This document shows, in pieces, positions 1 to 8,980 of a stretch of 64,000 nucleotides of DNA. Below the pieces are notes generated by a model, which saw only the letters and a list, made by a program, of their open reading frames with translations, did no database searches and had not been told where the DNA came from. The DNA comes from Muribaculaceae bacterium Zag1 (GTDB lineage: Bacteria > Bacteroidota > Bacteroidia > Bacteroidales > Muribaculaceae), in the NCBI GenBank assembly GCA_002633115.1, contig NWBJ01000045.1, positions 55,389-119,388 on the forward strand, written 5' to 3'. A program made the translations under genes and the position numbers. The stretch's first letter is position 1, and each line of letters opens with the position of its first letter.

Positions 1-3000
1 TCACTGCCCGCTTCTTCGTAACCCTCTTCGGATGCGAGATTTCTCGCGCAGCCGTGGCTGTCAACTGCATGTCGGCCCTGCTCAGCGCCGCCACAATATT
101 GCTCCTGTTCTGGACTATCACCCACCTGGTCAGGAAGATTCTGGTGCGCGATGATGCCAAGGAGGTCTCTCTTGGCAAACTCATCACCATCATGGGCGCC
201 GGCGTATGCGGTGCCTTGGCTTACACCTGGAGCGACACATTCTGGTTCTCAGCTGTCGAGGGCGAGGTCTACGCTTTTTCATCGTTCTGTACCGCATTGG
301 TATTCTGGCTCATCCTCAAATGGGAAAATCGAGCCGACCAGCCCCACAGCGACCGCTACCTCGTGCTGATTGCCTACGTAATCGGCGTGTCAATCGCTGT
401 GCACCTGCTCAACCTGCTCTGCATCCCGGCCATCGTGCTGGTATTCTACTACCGCAAGTGGAAAGACGCCAACCTCGTTGGGTCGCTCATCTCGCTCGGC
501 GTATCGTTTGTGCTGGTGGCCGCCATCCTCTACGGCTTGGTGCCTGGATTTATCAAGGTGGCCCAATTCTTTGAGATTTTCTGCGTCAACACCCTCGGTT
601 GGGGCTACAACAGCGGCGTGCTCGTCTATGCCGCCCTGCTCGTGGGCGTGTTCTGCTGGACAATCTACGAATTGTATCAAGGCAAGAATCCCGGCAACAT
701 CAAGTGGGGCGTATTCCTGTGCGCCTGCCTCTCGGGTCTGACCTTCATCAGCGACAACGGCTGGATCTGGGCTCTGCTTGTGGCAGCTCTCGCCGCCTAC
801 TTGGCAGCTTTCTGTCCTCGCGTGCCTCAGCGCATATTCAACGTGGCTATCCTCAGCATCTTCGTGATATTCGTGGGCTATTCGTCCTACGCGCTGCTGC
901 TAATCCGCGCTTCGGCCAACACCCCGATGAACCAAAACGCTCCCGACAACGTATTCTCGCTCTCGTCTTACCTCAACCGCGAGCAGTATGGCCAGCGCCC
1001 ACTGTTCTACGGCCCAGTCTATGGCGAGACCCTCAACGCATACCGCGACGACAACGGTCGCCTCGCTTACGTGCAAGTCGATGACAAGGGCATCCCAGTG
1101 GTCACTCCCCTGGGCATCTCTGATGCAATCTATTACCGCAAGTCGGCCGATGGTACCCGCTACGAGCCCATCGACAATGGCAAATTCACCTATGCCAAGG
1201 TGGCCAAGACCAGCCCTGACCAACCCGATGAGTATGTCAAGGAATCTTGGACTCCCGACTATGAATATTCTCCCGGCCTCAACACCCTATTCACCCGTAT
1301 CTACAGCCTTGACGCTAAGGGTGTGGCCGGATACAAGAGTTGGGGCGGGTATGTCAACGAAGACCTACAGCGCGTGGCTCAAGCCAGCCCCGAATTGCGC
1401 CAGCAATGGGCCAAGGATGGCTGGGCGCCTTTCTACCAAATAGCACCCTACCTGCAGCACCTTACCTATATGCCGCTGATTGAGGACAGCTATGAGGCCG
1501 AACAGATACCAATCTGGAAGGCTTCGTTTGGCGACAACCTGCGCTATTTCCTCAACTACCAGCTCAACCACATGTATTGGCGCTACTTCATGTGGAACTT
1601 TGCCGGTCGCCAAAACGATATCCAAGGCAATGGCGAGCCCAACCTCGGCAACTGGATCTCAGGCATCCCGGCCATCGACAATGCTCGTCTCGGCGACCAG
1701 AGCCTGCTGCCCGAGGAATACGCTACTGGCAACAAGGGCCACAACGTATTCTATATGCTGCCCCTCATCCTGGGTCTGCTCGGCATCGTCTGGCAAGCCC
1801 TGTGCACCCACAAGCACAATCCCGAGCGCGGCATCGAGCAATTCTGGGTGGTATTCTTCCTCTTCTTCATGACCGGCATCGCCATCGTGCTTTACCTCAA
1901 CCAAACACCCGGTCAGCCGCGTGAGCGCGACTACGCATTCGCTGGTTCGTTCTATGCGTTCGCAATCTGGGTAGGCATGGGCGTGCCCTGCATCGCTCGC
2001 TTCTTGATGGACCTCTTCAAGGGAGTCAAGAGCAAGAAAGACAAGGCCGAAGGCGAAAAGGTCGACCCGGTGGTGCGCTACTCGGCCGTAGGCGTGGCTT
2101 GCGCAATCGGTCTGTTTGTGCCTATCCAGATGGTATCTCAGACCTGGGACGACCATGACCGCTCGCACCGCTACACTACCCGCGACTTTGGGGCCAACTA
2201 CCTCAACTCGCTCGGCCCGAATGCTATCATATTCACCAACGGCGACAACGACACCTTCCCTCTCTGGTACTCGCAGGAGGTTGAGGGTCTGCGCACCGAT
2301 GTGCGCGTGGTCAACCTGTCGTACCTCGCTACCGACTGGTATGCCAACCAGATGAAGCATCCCACCTACGATGCCCCGGCAGTGAAGATGATGGCTCAAC
2401 CCACCGACTATGCCTACGACCGCTTGGGATATTCGCGCGTAAGCAGCAACCCGGTACAGACCACTGTGCCGGCTCTCGAGGGTCTGCGCAAGTTCTACGA
2501 CAATCCAAATGCGGGCCTGGCTTCCCCTAAGATGTACTCGCCCGTCGACCGCACCGCCGTCATCAAGGCATTCAACCTCAACCCCGGCACCACCGACTCG
2601 ATATTCACCCAAGAGGGCTTTGAACTGGATTACACCCTCGATCCCAACTCGCTCGACTCGGTAAATGTGATTCCTTACATTCAGGACATCGAGATGCCCG
2701 GCTTGGCTGGCGGTTTCAGCCTGAGCAAGCTGCTCAGCTTTGACATCATCGCCAACAGCGTGGCCGACGGCTTCAAGCAGCCGGTGTATTTCGCCACCAC
2801 CGTGCCAAACAGCTACTACCTCGGCCTCGAGCCGTATCTCTACTCGACTGGCGTGGCTCAGCAGGTGACCCCATTCAAGGGGCCCGAGGTTTCGCCTATG
2901 GCTGAGACTACTTATGAGAATATCATGTCGAAATTCGCATGGGGCGGTCTTGACGATGAGCGCTACAACTGTGGCCTATACCTCGACGAGACTGTGCGCC

Positions 3001-3746
3001 GCATGGTATCGACTATGCGCAACGCGCTGATCGAGACAGCCGACGAGTTATCGATCATGGGCGACCTGCCTGCCTCTAAGTTCGCCGTCGAGTGGGCTCA
3101 AGAGCATGGCCAACCCGTCCCGGCCACTCGCTACGATATGGCACGCAACCTGCTCAACCTGATGGAGGAGAAGATGCCGATCTACGCTACCCCCTACGAG
3201 AGCCTGACCGACATCCAAGCAGTGGCCCAGTACCTGCGCCTCTATGCCGCAACTGGCAACCCAGCCGACCTGGAGCATGCCGAGGGCATCTTGCAACCGG
3301 CTCTGCGCCGCCACGCTCGCCTCTCGACCTACGCTGCCTCGCTGCCGACAAGCAAGCTTGCCACTATGAGCAGCAGCGACCTGTATCTGCTGCAGTACAC
3401 GCCGATACTGATGGGTTACCAGAATTATATCGACCTGCAGAAGAAGCTTTTGGCCAACGAAAGCACCCTCACGCCCGAATTGCTTGAGATGGTCAACCAG
3501 ACTGTCGACTTGGCAAATGCTCAGAATGTATATCCCTACGTGCTGCTGCAAGACGAGCTGACCGCCGATATGTTTGAGCAAGAAGCCGATACCGTAAGCT
3601 ACTGGGGACAAATCTACGGCATGACCGGAGCCATGATGCGAGCCAACGAGGCCCTGGGCATCAACCCGCTGCAATATGCCGACGATATGCTGCGCCAGTA
3701 CGGCTCTTCGGTCGATGAGGTATTGCTATTCACTCGCTCAATCTAA
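1..3746 (+). CDS. DUF2723 family membrane protein, 5' end outside window
   Basis: The reading frame is open to the first base of the window (codons begin at base 3), so the N-terminus is missing; by comparison with the family perhaps 70-90 residues are lost. The visible protein starts inside the first membrane block, has about eight more hydrophobic segments (bases 60-900), a soluble insert, a second membrane cluster around bases 1740-2130, and a C-terminal soluble part of about 500 residues. Conserved family strings are visible: PRERDYAF near base 1918 and NGDNDTFPLWY near base 2240. DUF2723 proteins are very common in Bacteroidetes; eukaryotic TMEM260 is related and is an O-mannosyltransferase, so a glycosyltransferase role is plausible but inferred. 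The only in-frame start in the window, a GTG at 54, is internal and should not be used. The next gene follows after 7 bases. Confidence 0.9.
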   Translation, partial: TARFFVTLFGCEISRAAVAVNCMSALLSAATILLLFWTITHLVRKILVRDDAKEVSLGKLITIMGAGVCGALAYTWSDTFWFSAVEGEVYAFSSFCTALVFWLILKWENRADQPHSDRYLVLIAYVIGVSIAVHLLNLLCIPAIVLVFYYRKWKDANLVGSLISLGVSFVLVAAILYGLVPGFIKVAQFFEIFCVNTLGWGYNSGVLVYAALLVGVFCWTIYELYQGKNPGNIKWGVFLCACLSGLTFISDNGWIWALLVAALAAYLAAFCPRVPQRIFNVAILSIFVIFVGYSSYALLLIRASANTPMNQNAPDNVFSLSSYLNREQYGQRPLFYGPVYGETLNAYRDDNGRLAYVQVDDKGIPVVTPLGISDAIYYRKSADGTRYEPIDNGKFTYAKVAKTSPDQPDEYVKESWTPDYEYSPGLNTLFTRIYSLDAKGVAGYKSWGGYVNEDLQRVAQASPELRQQWAKDGWAPFYQIAPYLQHLTYMPLIEDSYEAEQIPIWKASFGDNLRYFLNYQLNHMYWRYFMWNFAGRQNDIQGNGEPNLGNWISGIPAIDNARLGDQSLLPEEYATGNKGHNVFYMLPLILGLLGIVWQALCTHKHNPERGIEQFWVVFFLFFMTGIAIVLYLNQTPGQPRERDYAFAGSFYAFAIWVGMGVPCIARFLMDLFKGVKSKKDKAEGEKVDPVVRYSAVGVACAIGLFVPIQMVSQTWDDHDRSHRYTTRDFGANYLNSLGPNAIIFTNGDNDTFPLWYSQEVEGLRTDVRVVNLSYLATDWYANQMKHPTYDAPAVKMMAQPTDYAYDRLGYSRVSSNPVQTTVPALEGLRKFYDNPNAGLASPKMYSPVDRTAVIKAFNLNPGTTDSIFTQEGFELDYTLDPNSLDSVNVIPYIQDIEMPGLAGGFSLSKLLSFDIIANSVADGFKQPVYFATTVPNSYYLGLEPYLYSTGVAQQVTPFKGPEVSPMAETTYENIMSKFAWGGLDDERYNCGLYLDETVRRMVSTMRNALIETADELSIMGDLPASKFAVEWAQEHGQPVPATRYDMARNLLNLMEEKMPIYATPYESLTDIQAVAQYLRLYAATGNPADLEHAEGILQPALRRHARLSTYAASLPTSKLATMSSSDLYLLQYTPILMGYQNYIDLQKKLLANESTLTPELLEMVNQTVDLANAQNVYPYVLLQDELTADMFEQEADTVSYWGQIYGMTGAMMRANEALGINPLQYADDMLRQYGSSVDEVLLFTRSI

Positions 3747-3753
3747 GCCTCAG

Positions 3754-4371
3754 ATGCTAATCGAACAACCGCCACTCCTATACCGCCTCCTCTTCCCGGA
3801 GGCGGCTTGGCGTATTAATAAGCGTGGTCGAAAGATTGTGTACCTGACTTTTGACGACGGCCCGATACCCGAGACTACCCCTTGGGTGCTCGACTTGCTC
3901 GACCGCGAGGGTATCAAGGCCACATTCTTCATGGTCGGCGACAATGTAAAGCGCAATCCCGAGCTGTTTGAGGAGATCAAGCGGCGCGGCCACAGCTACG
4001 GCAACCACACGATGCACCATCGCCAAGGATTCAAGACGCGCAGCAAGACCTACCTGCGCGACATCCTCGAGGCCGATGACCTGATCGAGAGCAGCCTGTT
4101 CCGGCCTCCCCATGGGCTGATGCGCTGGGGGCAAGCTTATGTGATCAAGAAGCATTACAATATCGTGATGTACGACTTGGTGACGCGCGACTACAGCAAG
4201 AAGCTCACCCCCGAGCAGGTGCTGCAAAATGTCAAGCGTTACGCCCGTCCGGGGTCGATCATAGTGTTTCACGATTCGCTCAAGGCGTGGCCCAATATGC
4301 ACAAAGCGCTGCCCGAAGCTATCCGCTGGCTCAAATCCCAAGGCTATGAATTCTGCCCTTTAGAGATGTAA
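3754..4371 (+). CDS. Polysaccharide deacetylase (NodB homology domain)
   Basis: A 205-residue carbohydrate esterase family 4 protein. It carries the catalytic motif TFDDGP (first motif, containing the base Asp and metal Asp), a metal-binding motif NHTMHH, the RPPHG motif, and a late FHDS motif with the C-terminal His. These enzymes remove N-acetyl groups from peptidoglycan or other polysaccharides. The ATG at 3754 is chosen because it lies 7 bases after the stop of the upstream gene and starts the domain naturally; an upstream start at 3676 would overlap that gene by 71 bases. No signal peptide is evident, so it may act in the cytoplasm or be exported in another way. Co-transcription with the DUF2723 gene is likely from spacing. 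Followed by a large palindrome. Confidence 0.9.
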   Translation: MLIEQPPLLYRLLFPEAAWRINKRGRKIVYLTFDDGPIPETTPWVLDLLDREGIKATFFMVGDNVKRNPELFEEIKRRGHSYGNHTMHHRQGFKTRSKTYLRDILEADDLIESSLFRPPHGLMRWGQAYVIKKHYNIVMYDLVTRDYSKKLTPEQVLQNVKRYARPGSIIVFHDSLKAWPNMHKALPEAIRWLKSQGYEFCPLEM

Positions 4372-4533
4372 AAAAGGAAACGTAAGCACGTAAGATTAAC
4401 GTAAGCACGTAAGATAAACGTAAGCACTATGAGACTTCCTTATATTATTTATATGGATACACTGAGTGTATATCAGTGTGCTTACGTTAATCTTACGTGC
4501 TTACGTTAATCTTACGTGCTTACGTTTCCTTTT
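4372..4533. repeat. Long inverted repeat made of tandem CGTAAGCAC-type units
   Basis: Arms 4372-4427 and 4478-4533 (56 bases each) are reverse complements with a single mismatch. Each arm is itself a direct tandem of a 19-base unit (CGTAAGCACGTAAGATTAA, about 2.5 copies). The loop is about 50 bases. The right arm ends 6 bases before the queG start codon, so a transcript from upstream would hide the queG start region in a hairpin. It may act as a terminator or attenuator between the two genes; function is inferred. Confidence 0.85.
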
Positions 4534-4539
4534 GCGCTT

Positions 4540-5439
4540 ATGGTCTTAAAAAAACATATACGTCGATGGGCACTGGAGGCGGGGGCTTGCCGTTGCGGAT
4601 TCGCGGTGGCGGAGCCTGTCGATGATGCCCATTGGGCTCGCCATCAGGGCTGGATTGACGCCGGCATGCACGGCGAGATGGACTATTGCGCTAAATACGC
4701 CGATGTGCGCCGCGACCCGCGCCTGCTGCTCGATGGCGCCCGCACGGTAATCGTATGCGCATTCAACTATCACACTGATGCCAAATCTCCGCTGATCGCC
4801 TCTTATGCCCTGGGGCAAGACTACCACTATGTGCTCAAGAGCCGCCTTATGGCTCTGGCCCAACGCATCACCGAGGAGTATGGCGGCGAGTGCCGCGCCG
4901 TGGTCGACACGGCCCCAATCCCTGAGCGCTATTGGGCTATCCGGTCCGGAGTGGGTTTCCAAGGATTGAATGGGCAGCTGATTGTCGATGGCGTGGGCTC
5001 GTACGTCTTCATAGGCATATTGCTTTGGACTGGCGAGGTCGAGCCAGATGATCCTAACACTGGCCACTGCCTGGGGTGCATGGCTTGCGTCAAGGCATGT
5101 CCCGGCCAAGCCCTCGATGGCACTGGCCGATGCGATGCCCGTCGCTGCGCCTCGTACCTCACAATCGAATATCGCGGCGACCTGCCCGATGATGCGCGCC
5201 TTGGCGGCATGGCCTACGGTTGCGACCGATGCCAGACTGTCTGTCCCCACAACGCTAAGGCCCCAGTGACTACCATACCCGAGTTTCAGCCACGCGCCGA
5301 AATCCTAAGCCTCGACCGCGAGGCCATCATGGAGATGACCCCAAGCCATTACAAAAAGCTGGTAGCCACGAGTGCCATGCGCCGCGCACCGCTCAAGCAG
5401 CTGCAGCGCAATCTGGGCGCCGCGCAGGGCGAAAAGTGA
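4540..5439 (+). CDS. queG: Epoxyqueuosine reductase QueG
   Basis: A 299-residue cobalamin-dependent reductase of the last step of queuosine synthesis in tRNA (epoxyqueuosine to queuosine). Two [4Fe-4S] ligand groups are visible: Cys177, Cys180, Cys183 with Cys187-Pro, and Cys228, Cys231, Cys235-Pro (motifs CLGCMACVKACP and CDRCQTVCP). The conserved VDTAPIPER segment (residues 122-130) contains the Asp expected to act as proton donor. Length is normal for short QueG proteins, which lack the C-terminal HEAT extension of some homologues. The ATG at 4540 is preferred over a GTG at 4516, because 4516 lies inside the palindrome and adds eight non-conserved residues. Cytoplasmic. Confidence 0.95.
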   Translation: MVLKKHIRRWALEAGACRCGFAVAEPVDDAHWARHQGWIDAGMHGEMDYCAKYADVRRDPRLLLDGARTVIVCAFNYHTDAKSPLIASYALGQDYHYVLKSRLMALAQRITEEYGGECRAVVDTAPIPERYWAIRSGVGFQGLNGQLIVDGVGSYVFIGILLWTGEVEPDDPNTGHCLGCMACVKACPGQALDGTGRCDARRCASYLTIEYRGDLPDDARLGGMAYGCDRCQTVCPHNAKAPVTTIPEFQPRAEILSLDREAIMEMTPSHYKKLVATSAMRRAPLKQLQRNLGAAQGEK

Positions 5440-5455
5440 TAATAAACTTTAAATA

Positions 5456-5487
5456 TTTGGTAGTGTCGGGGAAAATCCCTAACTTTG
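5456..5487 (+). promoter_or_regulatory. Bacteroidetes-type promoter of the ECF sigma operon
   Basis: TTTG at 5456-5459, 20-base spacer, TAACTTTG at 5480-5487. This matches the primary sigma (SigABfr) consensus TTTG-N19/20-TAnnTTTG. Transcription would start near 5494, leaving a leader of about 20 bases. Confidence 0.8.
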
Positions 5488-5514
5488 ACCACAGAATAGA
5501 ATTTGACCCTAACT

Positions 5515-6072
5515 ATGGCAGAATACCCCCGCGAAAACCCAGATTTGATCGAGCGTCTGCGCGACCCAGATAAGTGCCGCAGCGCCTTCACGGAGGTTAT
5601 AAACACTTATACCGAGCCATTGTATTGGCAAATCCGACGCATGGTGCAGAACCATGACGATGCCAACGACCTGTTGCAAAACACATTTCTCAAAGCTTGG
5701 CAGTCGCTCGAATCGTTCCGAGGCGAGGCAAAACTCTCGACTTGGCTCTACAAGATTGCCATCAACGAGAGCATAAGCCACCTCGAGCGCGAACGCAAGC
5801 GCCTCTCCCTGTCGATTGATGATGAGGAGTCGCACCTGGCCCAGCAAATCGAGGCTGACGAGCATATCGATGGCGATGCTCTGGCTCAGAAACTGCGCCG
5901 AGCAATTGCCACGCTGCCTGAAAAACAGAGGCTGGTCTTCAACATGAAATACTTTGACGAGATGAAGTATGAAGACATGTCTGAGGTGCTTGGCACCTCG
6001 GTCGGGGCTCTAAAAGCCTCGTATCACCTGGCAGTGAAAAAAATTGAACAATTTTTTGAAGAAAACGATTAA
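5515..6072 (+). CDS. ECF-type RNA polymerase sigma factor
   Basis: A 185-residue sigma-70 family protein with only regions 2 and 4, as in extracytoplasmic-function sigma factors. Region 2 covers about residues 25-95 (DDANDLLQNTFLKAWQ, then TWLYKIAINE); region 4 covers about 125-180 (LPEKQRLVFNMKYF, then a helix-turn-helix VLGTSVGALKASYHLAVKK). The ATG at 5515 is used; a TTG at 5503 would add four residues. It is followed by a membrane protein (6134) and a Spy-like periplasmic protein (6571), the usual arrangement of an ECF factor with its regulator and a stress target. The signal sensed cannot be told from sequence. Confidence 0.93.
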   Translation: MAEYPRENPDLIERLRDPDKCRSAFTEVINTYTEPLYWQIRRMVQNHDDANDLLQNTFLKAWQSLESFRGEAKLSTWLYKIAINESISHLERERKRLSLSIDDEESHLAQQIEADEHIDGDALAQKLRRAIATLPEKQRLVFNMKYFDEMKYEDMSEVLGTSVGALKASYHLAVKKIEQFFEEND

Positions 6073-6133
6073 ACCTTTTGGGCCTCTCCCTATCAAAGAA
6101 GTAAAGAAAATTATAACCAACAACGCATAAGTC

Positions 6134-6574
6134 ATGAAAGAAGAAAAGGACATATCAAGGCTCATCGGCAAGAGCGACGGCATGACCGTCCCCGAGGGGT
6201 ACTTCGCATCCTTTGCCGCTCGCATGGCTGATTCGCTGGAACCAAACTCGCTTGAGGAGTCGGCCCACGCTGCGCCTCGCCCACAGAGCTTCTGGCATCG
6301 CATTAGACCCTACGTCTATCTCGCTGCCATGTTTGCCGGGGTGTGGTGCATGCTCAAAATGTTTACCATTTTCACCTCAAATCCCACCGATGGCTTCTCG
6401 CCCTCGCCGGTGCTCGCCGAGGCTCTCGGCAACGAGATTTTTGTCACCGACTATCTGATCGATGACCTCGACCAGTGGGACTTGATGGATGAAATGATGG
6501 AGAACGGTGTCGAAGTGCGTACCCTATTCTCCAACTTCTACGAAACCGACCCCGACCAATACCAGTCACTATGA
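6134..6574 (+). CDS. Single-pass membrane protein, putative anti-sigma partner
   Basis: A 146-residue protein with a cytoplasmic N-terminal region of about 57 residues, one membrane segment (about residues 58-77, YVYLAAMFAGVWCMLKMFTI) and an acidic C-terminal part outside. I recognise no zinc-binding HxxxCxxC motif, so it is not a ZAS-type anti-sigma factor. The position directly behind an ECF sigma gene, the single membrane segment and a four-base overlap with the next gene suggest that it holds or regulates the sigma factor; this is inference from context. An alternative is an unrelated small envelope protein. Confidence 0.7.
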   Translation: MKEEKDISRLIGKSDGMTVPEGYFASFAARMADSLEPNSLEESAHAAPRPQSFWHRIRPYVYLAAMFAGVWCMLKMFTIFTSNPTDGFSPSPVLAEALGNEIFVTDYLIDDLDQWDLMDEMMENGVEVRTLFSNFYETDPDQYQSL

Positions 6575-7059
6575 GAAAGTTGGCATTTTCACTCCTCCTC
6601 CTCTTGTGCGCCTACAGCGCAGTGGTTGCTCAATCACCGGACCGCCCAGCCCTCTCTAACGAAGACAGGGCCAAATGGCTGTCTGAGATGCGCAACTTCA
6701 AGCACGATTACCTCACTCGCGAGCTTGCCTTGAGCAAGGAGCAGCAGGACGCCTTTTTCCCCGTCTACGACGCGATGGATGACGAAATCATGGCCATAGC
6801 CAACGAGACGCGCGACTTGGAAAACCAGGCTGAATCCAATCCCGAAGCCTCGGATGTCGAGATTGAAGCAGCCGCACAGGCCCTATTCCAGCAGAAAAGC
6901 CGCGAAGGCGAGGTGGAAACTCGTTATTTCGAGCAATTCAAGGAGATACTCACACCGAAACAACTTTTACGCCTCAAAAACGCCGAACGCAAGTTCACAA
7001 CCCAGTTAGTCAAACACCACGGCAAACAAAAGACCGATGGTCCGCGACGCAAACAATAA
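6571..7059 (+). CDS. Spy/CpxP-like periplasmic protein
   Basis: A 162-residue protein with a clear signal peptide (MRKLAFSLLLLLCAYSAVVAQ) followed by a highly charged helical region. The segment LALSKEQQDAFFPVYDAM and the later EILTPKQLLRLKNAE resemble the LTxxQ motifs of the Spy/CpxP/CnrX family of periplasmic chaperones and metal sensors. The start overlaps the upstream stop by four bases (ATGA), indicating translational coupling. In this operon it may be the periplasmic sensor or effector of an envelope-stress response driven by the ECF sigma factor. The basic C-terminus (KHHGKQKTDGPRRKQ) is unusual. Family assignment is moderate. Confidence 0.75.
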   Translation: MRKLAFSLLLLLCAYSAVVAQSPDRPALSNEDRAKWLSEMRNFKHDYLTRELALSKEQQDAFFPVYDAMDDEIMAIANETRDLENQAESNPEASDVEIEAAAQALFQQKSREGEVETRYFEQFKEILTPKQLLRLKNAERKFTTQLVKHHGKQKTDGPRRKQ

Positions 7060-7080
7060 CACAACTTTTTCATCTCAACA

Positions 7081-7125
7081 AAAGCGAGGCCCCGCACCTT
7101 ATAGCCGGGTCTCGCTTTCTTTTTT
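7081..7125 (+). terminator. Rho-independent terminator of the sigma operon
   Basis: AAAGCGAG (7081-7088) pairs with CTCGCTTT (7111-7118), with an inner CCCG/CGGG stem, followed by a T run (7120-7125). Part of the T run is also the -33 element of the next promoter. Confidence 0.9.
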
Positions 7126-7154
7126 GGTTTTGTACAGAATTATTCGTAACTTTG
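7123..7154 (+). promoter_or_regulatory. Bacteroidetes-type promoter for meaB
   Basis: TTTG at 7123-7126, 20-base spacer, TAACTTTG at 7147-7154. The leader to the meaB start at 7241 is about 80 bases. Confidence 0.75.
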
Positions 7155-7240
7155 TGCCTAAATCCGGCCCCCCTGGGGCAGTCGAGTGCCACGCTGCTTC
7201 ACAGCGGCGGTCCCCTATCAGCAATCAACAACCCTAATAT

Positions 7241-8341
7241 ATGGAACATCCAGAAAACGACTCGAAATACACCGGTCTTACCGTCAATAGCGGAGTGGCC
7301 CAGCCACCGTCGGTCAACCCATACCTCAACTTGCGCCCGCGCCGCAAGCCCCTGCCACCGCCATCTGAGCTGGTCGAGGGCATCGTCAAGGGCGATATCA
7401 CCGCCCTGGCCCGCGCCGTCACGCTGGTCGAGAGCATGCAGCCGGCCCACCAGGCTGTGGCACAAGAGGTGATTGAGAAATGTCTGCCCCACTCGGGCAA
7501 CTCGCGCCGCATAGGCATCACGGGTGTGCCGGGAGCCGGCAAGAGCACCTCGATCGATGAGTTTGGCATGCACATCCTCAAGCGCGGAGGCAAACTGGCC
7601 GTGCTCGCCATCGACCCGTCGAGCGAGCGTACCAAGGGAAGTATCCTCGGCGACAAGACCCGCATGGAGAAACTGTCGGTGCAAAACGATGTCTTCATCC
7701 GTCCCAGCCCCTCGGCTGGCAGCTTGGGAGGCGTGGCTCGCAAGACCCGCGAGACGATTGTGCTGTGCGAGGCTGCCGGTTTTGACAACATCTTTGTCGA
7801 GACCGTGGGCGTGGGCCAAAGCGAGACTGCCGTGCACTCGATGGTGGATTTCTTCTTGCTCATACAGCTTGCCGGCACCGGCGACGAGCTGCAAGGCATC
7901 AAGCGCGGCATCATGGAGATGGCCGACGGCATCGTCATCAACAAATGCGATGGCGACAACGTGGACCGCGCCAAGCTGGCCGCTGCCCAATTCCGCTCGG
8001 CCCTTATGCTCTTCCCGCCAACCGAGTCGGGCTGGACACCCGAGGTGCTCTGCTATTCAGGCTATTACGGCCTGGGTATTGCCGAGGTGTGGGATATGAT
8101 TGACCGCTACTTTGAGTTTGTACAAGGCAACGGCTATTTCGACGAGCGTCGGCGCAAACAAGCGCGCTATTGGATGTACGAAACCATCAACGAGCAGCTG
8201 CGCAACAATTTCTATCAGAATCCTGATGTGCAAGAGCTGCTCTTGGCCAAGGAGCAACGTGTACTCAGCAACGAGCTCAGCTCGTTTATCGCCGCTCGCG
8301 ACGTCACCGACTTCTACTTCAAAATGAAGAATGAAAAGTGA
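7241..8341 (+). CDS. meaB: Methylmalonyl-CoA mutase-associated GTPase MeaB (ArgK/MeaB family)
   Basis: A 366-residue G3E-type P-loop GTPase. The Walker A motif GVPGAGKST is at residues 95-103; ETVGVGQSE (switch region), and NKCDGD (base recognition) follow. MeaB protects and reloads methylmalonyl-CoA mutase, the B12 enzyme of the succinate-propionate route common in Bacteroidales. The mutase genes (mutA/mutB) are not in this window. The N-terminal 40 residues are proline-rich and not conserved. A DUF1573 gene follows after 10 bases and may be co-transcribed, though no functional link is known. Confidence 0.94.
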   Translation: MEHPENDSKYTGLTVNSGVAQPPSVNPYLNLRPRRKPLPPPSELVEGIVKGDITALARAVTLVESMQPAHQAVAQEVIEKCLPHSGNSRRIGITGVPGAGKSTSIDEFGMHILKRGGKLAVLAIDPSSERTKGSILGDKTRMEKLSVQNDVFIRPSPSAGSLGGVARKTRETIVLCEAAGFDNIFVETVGVGQSETAVHSMVDFFLLIQLAGTGDELQGIKRGIMEMADGIVINKCDGDNVDRAKLAAAQFRSALMLFPPTESGWTPEVLCYSGYYGLGIAEVWDMIDRYFEFVQGNGYFDERRRKQARYWMYETINEQLRNNFYQNPDVQELLLAKEQRVLSNELSSFIAARDVTDFYFKMKNEK

Positions 8342-8351
8342 AAAATGAAAA

Positions 8352-8741
8352 ATGATGAATAGGATACTGCTTACGATAATGTTTTGGGTAGCTGCTGTGG
8401 CTGGGGCGTTTGCCTCAGACGGCGGTCCCCATATTGAGTTTGCCGAGAAGACCCACGACTTTGGCACCATACATGAGAGCAACGGACGGGTAAGCACCTC
8501 GTTTGAGTTTACCAACACGGGCGACAAGCCCCTGGTGATCGTCACCGCCTACGCCTCATGCGGCTGCACCAAGCCCAAATATCCCGAGGCTCCCATCGCG
8601 CCGGGACAAAAAGGCGAAATCTCGGTGACTTACAACCCGGCCAACCGCCGAGGCGAGTTCTCCTCGACTGTCACCGTCACCACCAACGACAAGAAAAACA
8701 AAAAAATCAAGCTAAAGCTCACCGGTGTGATAGTGCCATAG
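8352..8741 (+). CDS. DUF1573 domain secreted protein
   Basis: A 129-residue protein with a signal peptide (about residues 1-21) and a single Ig-like DUF1573 domain containing the hallmark ASCGCTKP and a THDFGTI segment. These small exported proteins are abundant in Bacteroidetes; their role is unknown. Two ATG codons in a row (8352, 8355) are possible starts. The start lies in a run of AAAAATG-type repeats that overlaps the end of meaB's downstream region. Confidence 0.88.
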   Translation: MMNRILLTIMFWVAAVAGAFASDGGPHIEFAEKTHDFGTIHESNGRVSTSFEFTNTGDKPLVIVTAYASCGCTKPKYPEAPIAPGQKGEISVTYNPANRRGEFSSTVTVTTNDKKNKKIKLKLTGVIVP

Positions 8742-8758
8742 CGGCCCCTATAAATCAA

Positions 8759-8788
8759 ACGAGGAGATGCCTCCCGGAATCTCCTCGT
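8759..8788 (+). terminator. Hairpin after DUF1573 gene
   Basis: Perfect 10-base stem, ACGAGGAGAT (8759-8768) with ATCTCCTCGT (8779-8788), loop of 10. There is no T run, so termination is probable from position rather than certain. Confidence 0.6.
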
Positions 8789-8924
8789 AAGATAATAAAC
8801 CAATCATTATCACATTTCTTGCAATGGAAAAAGTATTTTTGCTATGTATAAGTAAAACGCCAGAGCAAAAATATTGTTTGCGCCTTAGATAGGCATTAAC
8901 GTTTATTAGCAGTGGTGAGCAATA

Positions 8925-8952
8925 TTGTTGCCCAGTAAAATTGCTAACTTTG
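8925..8952 (+). promoter_or_regulatory. Promoter of recA
   Basis: TAACTTTG at 8945-8952. The nearest -33 candidate is TTG at 8925-8927 with a shorter spacer (17) than usual. No LexA box is evident. The stretch 8790-8924 holds nothing else recognised. Confidence 0.6.
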
Positions 8953-8980
8953 CATCAGAAAATAAAATGAAAATATAGAT

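Noticed and set aside
1659..2612. 317-codon reverse-strand open frame inside the DUF2723 gene
   Set aside because: It lies wholly antisense to a clearly coding gene; such long shadow frames arise from GC-rich codon use, and the peptide shows no recognisable features.
4516..4539. GTG start of queG at 4516
   Set aside because: The added eight codons lie in the palindrome and are not conserved; the ATG at 4540 gives the normal N-terminus.
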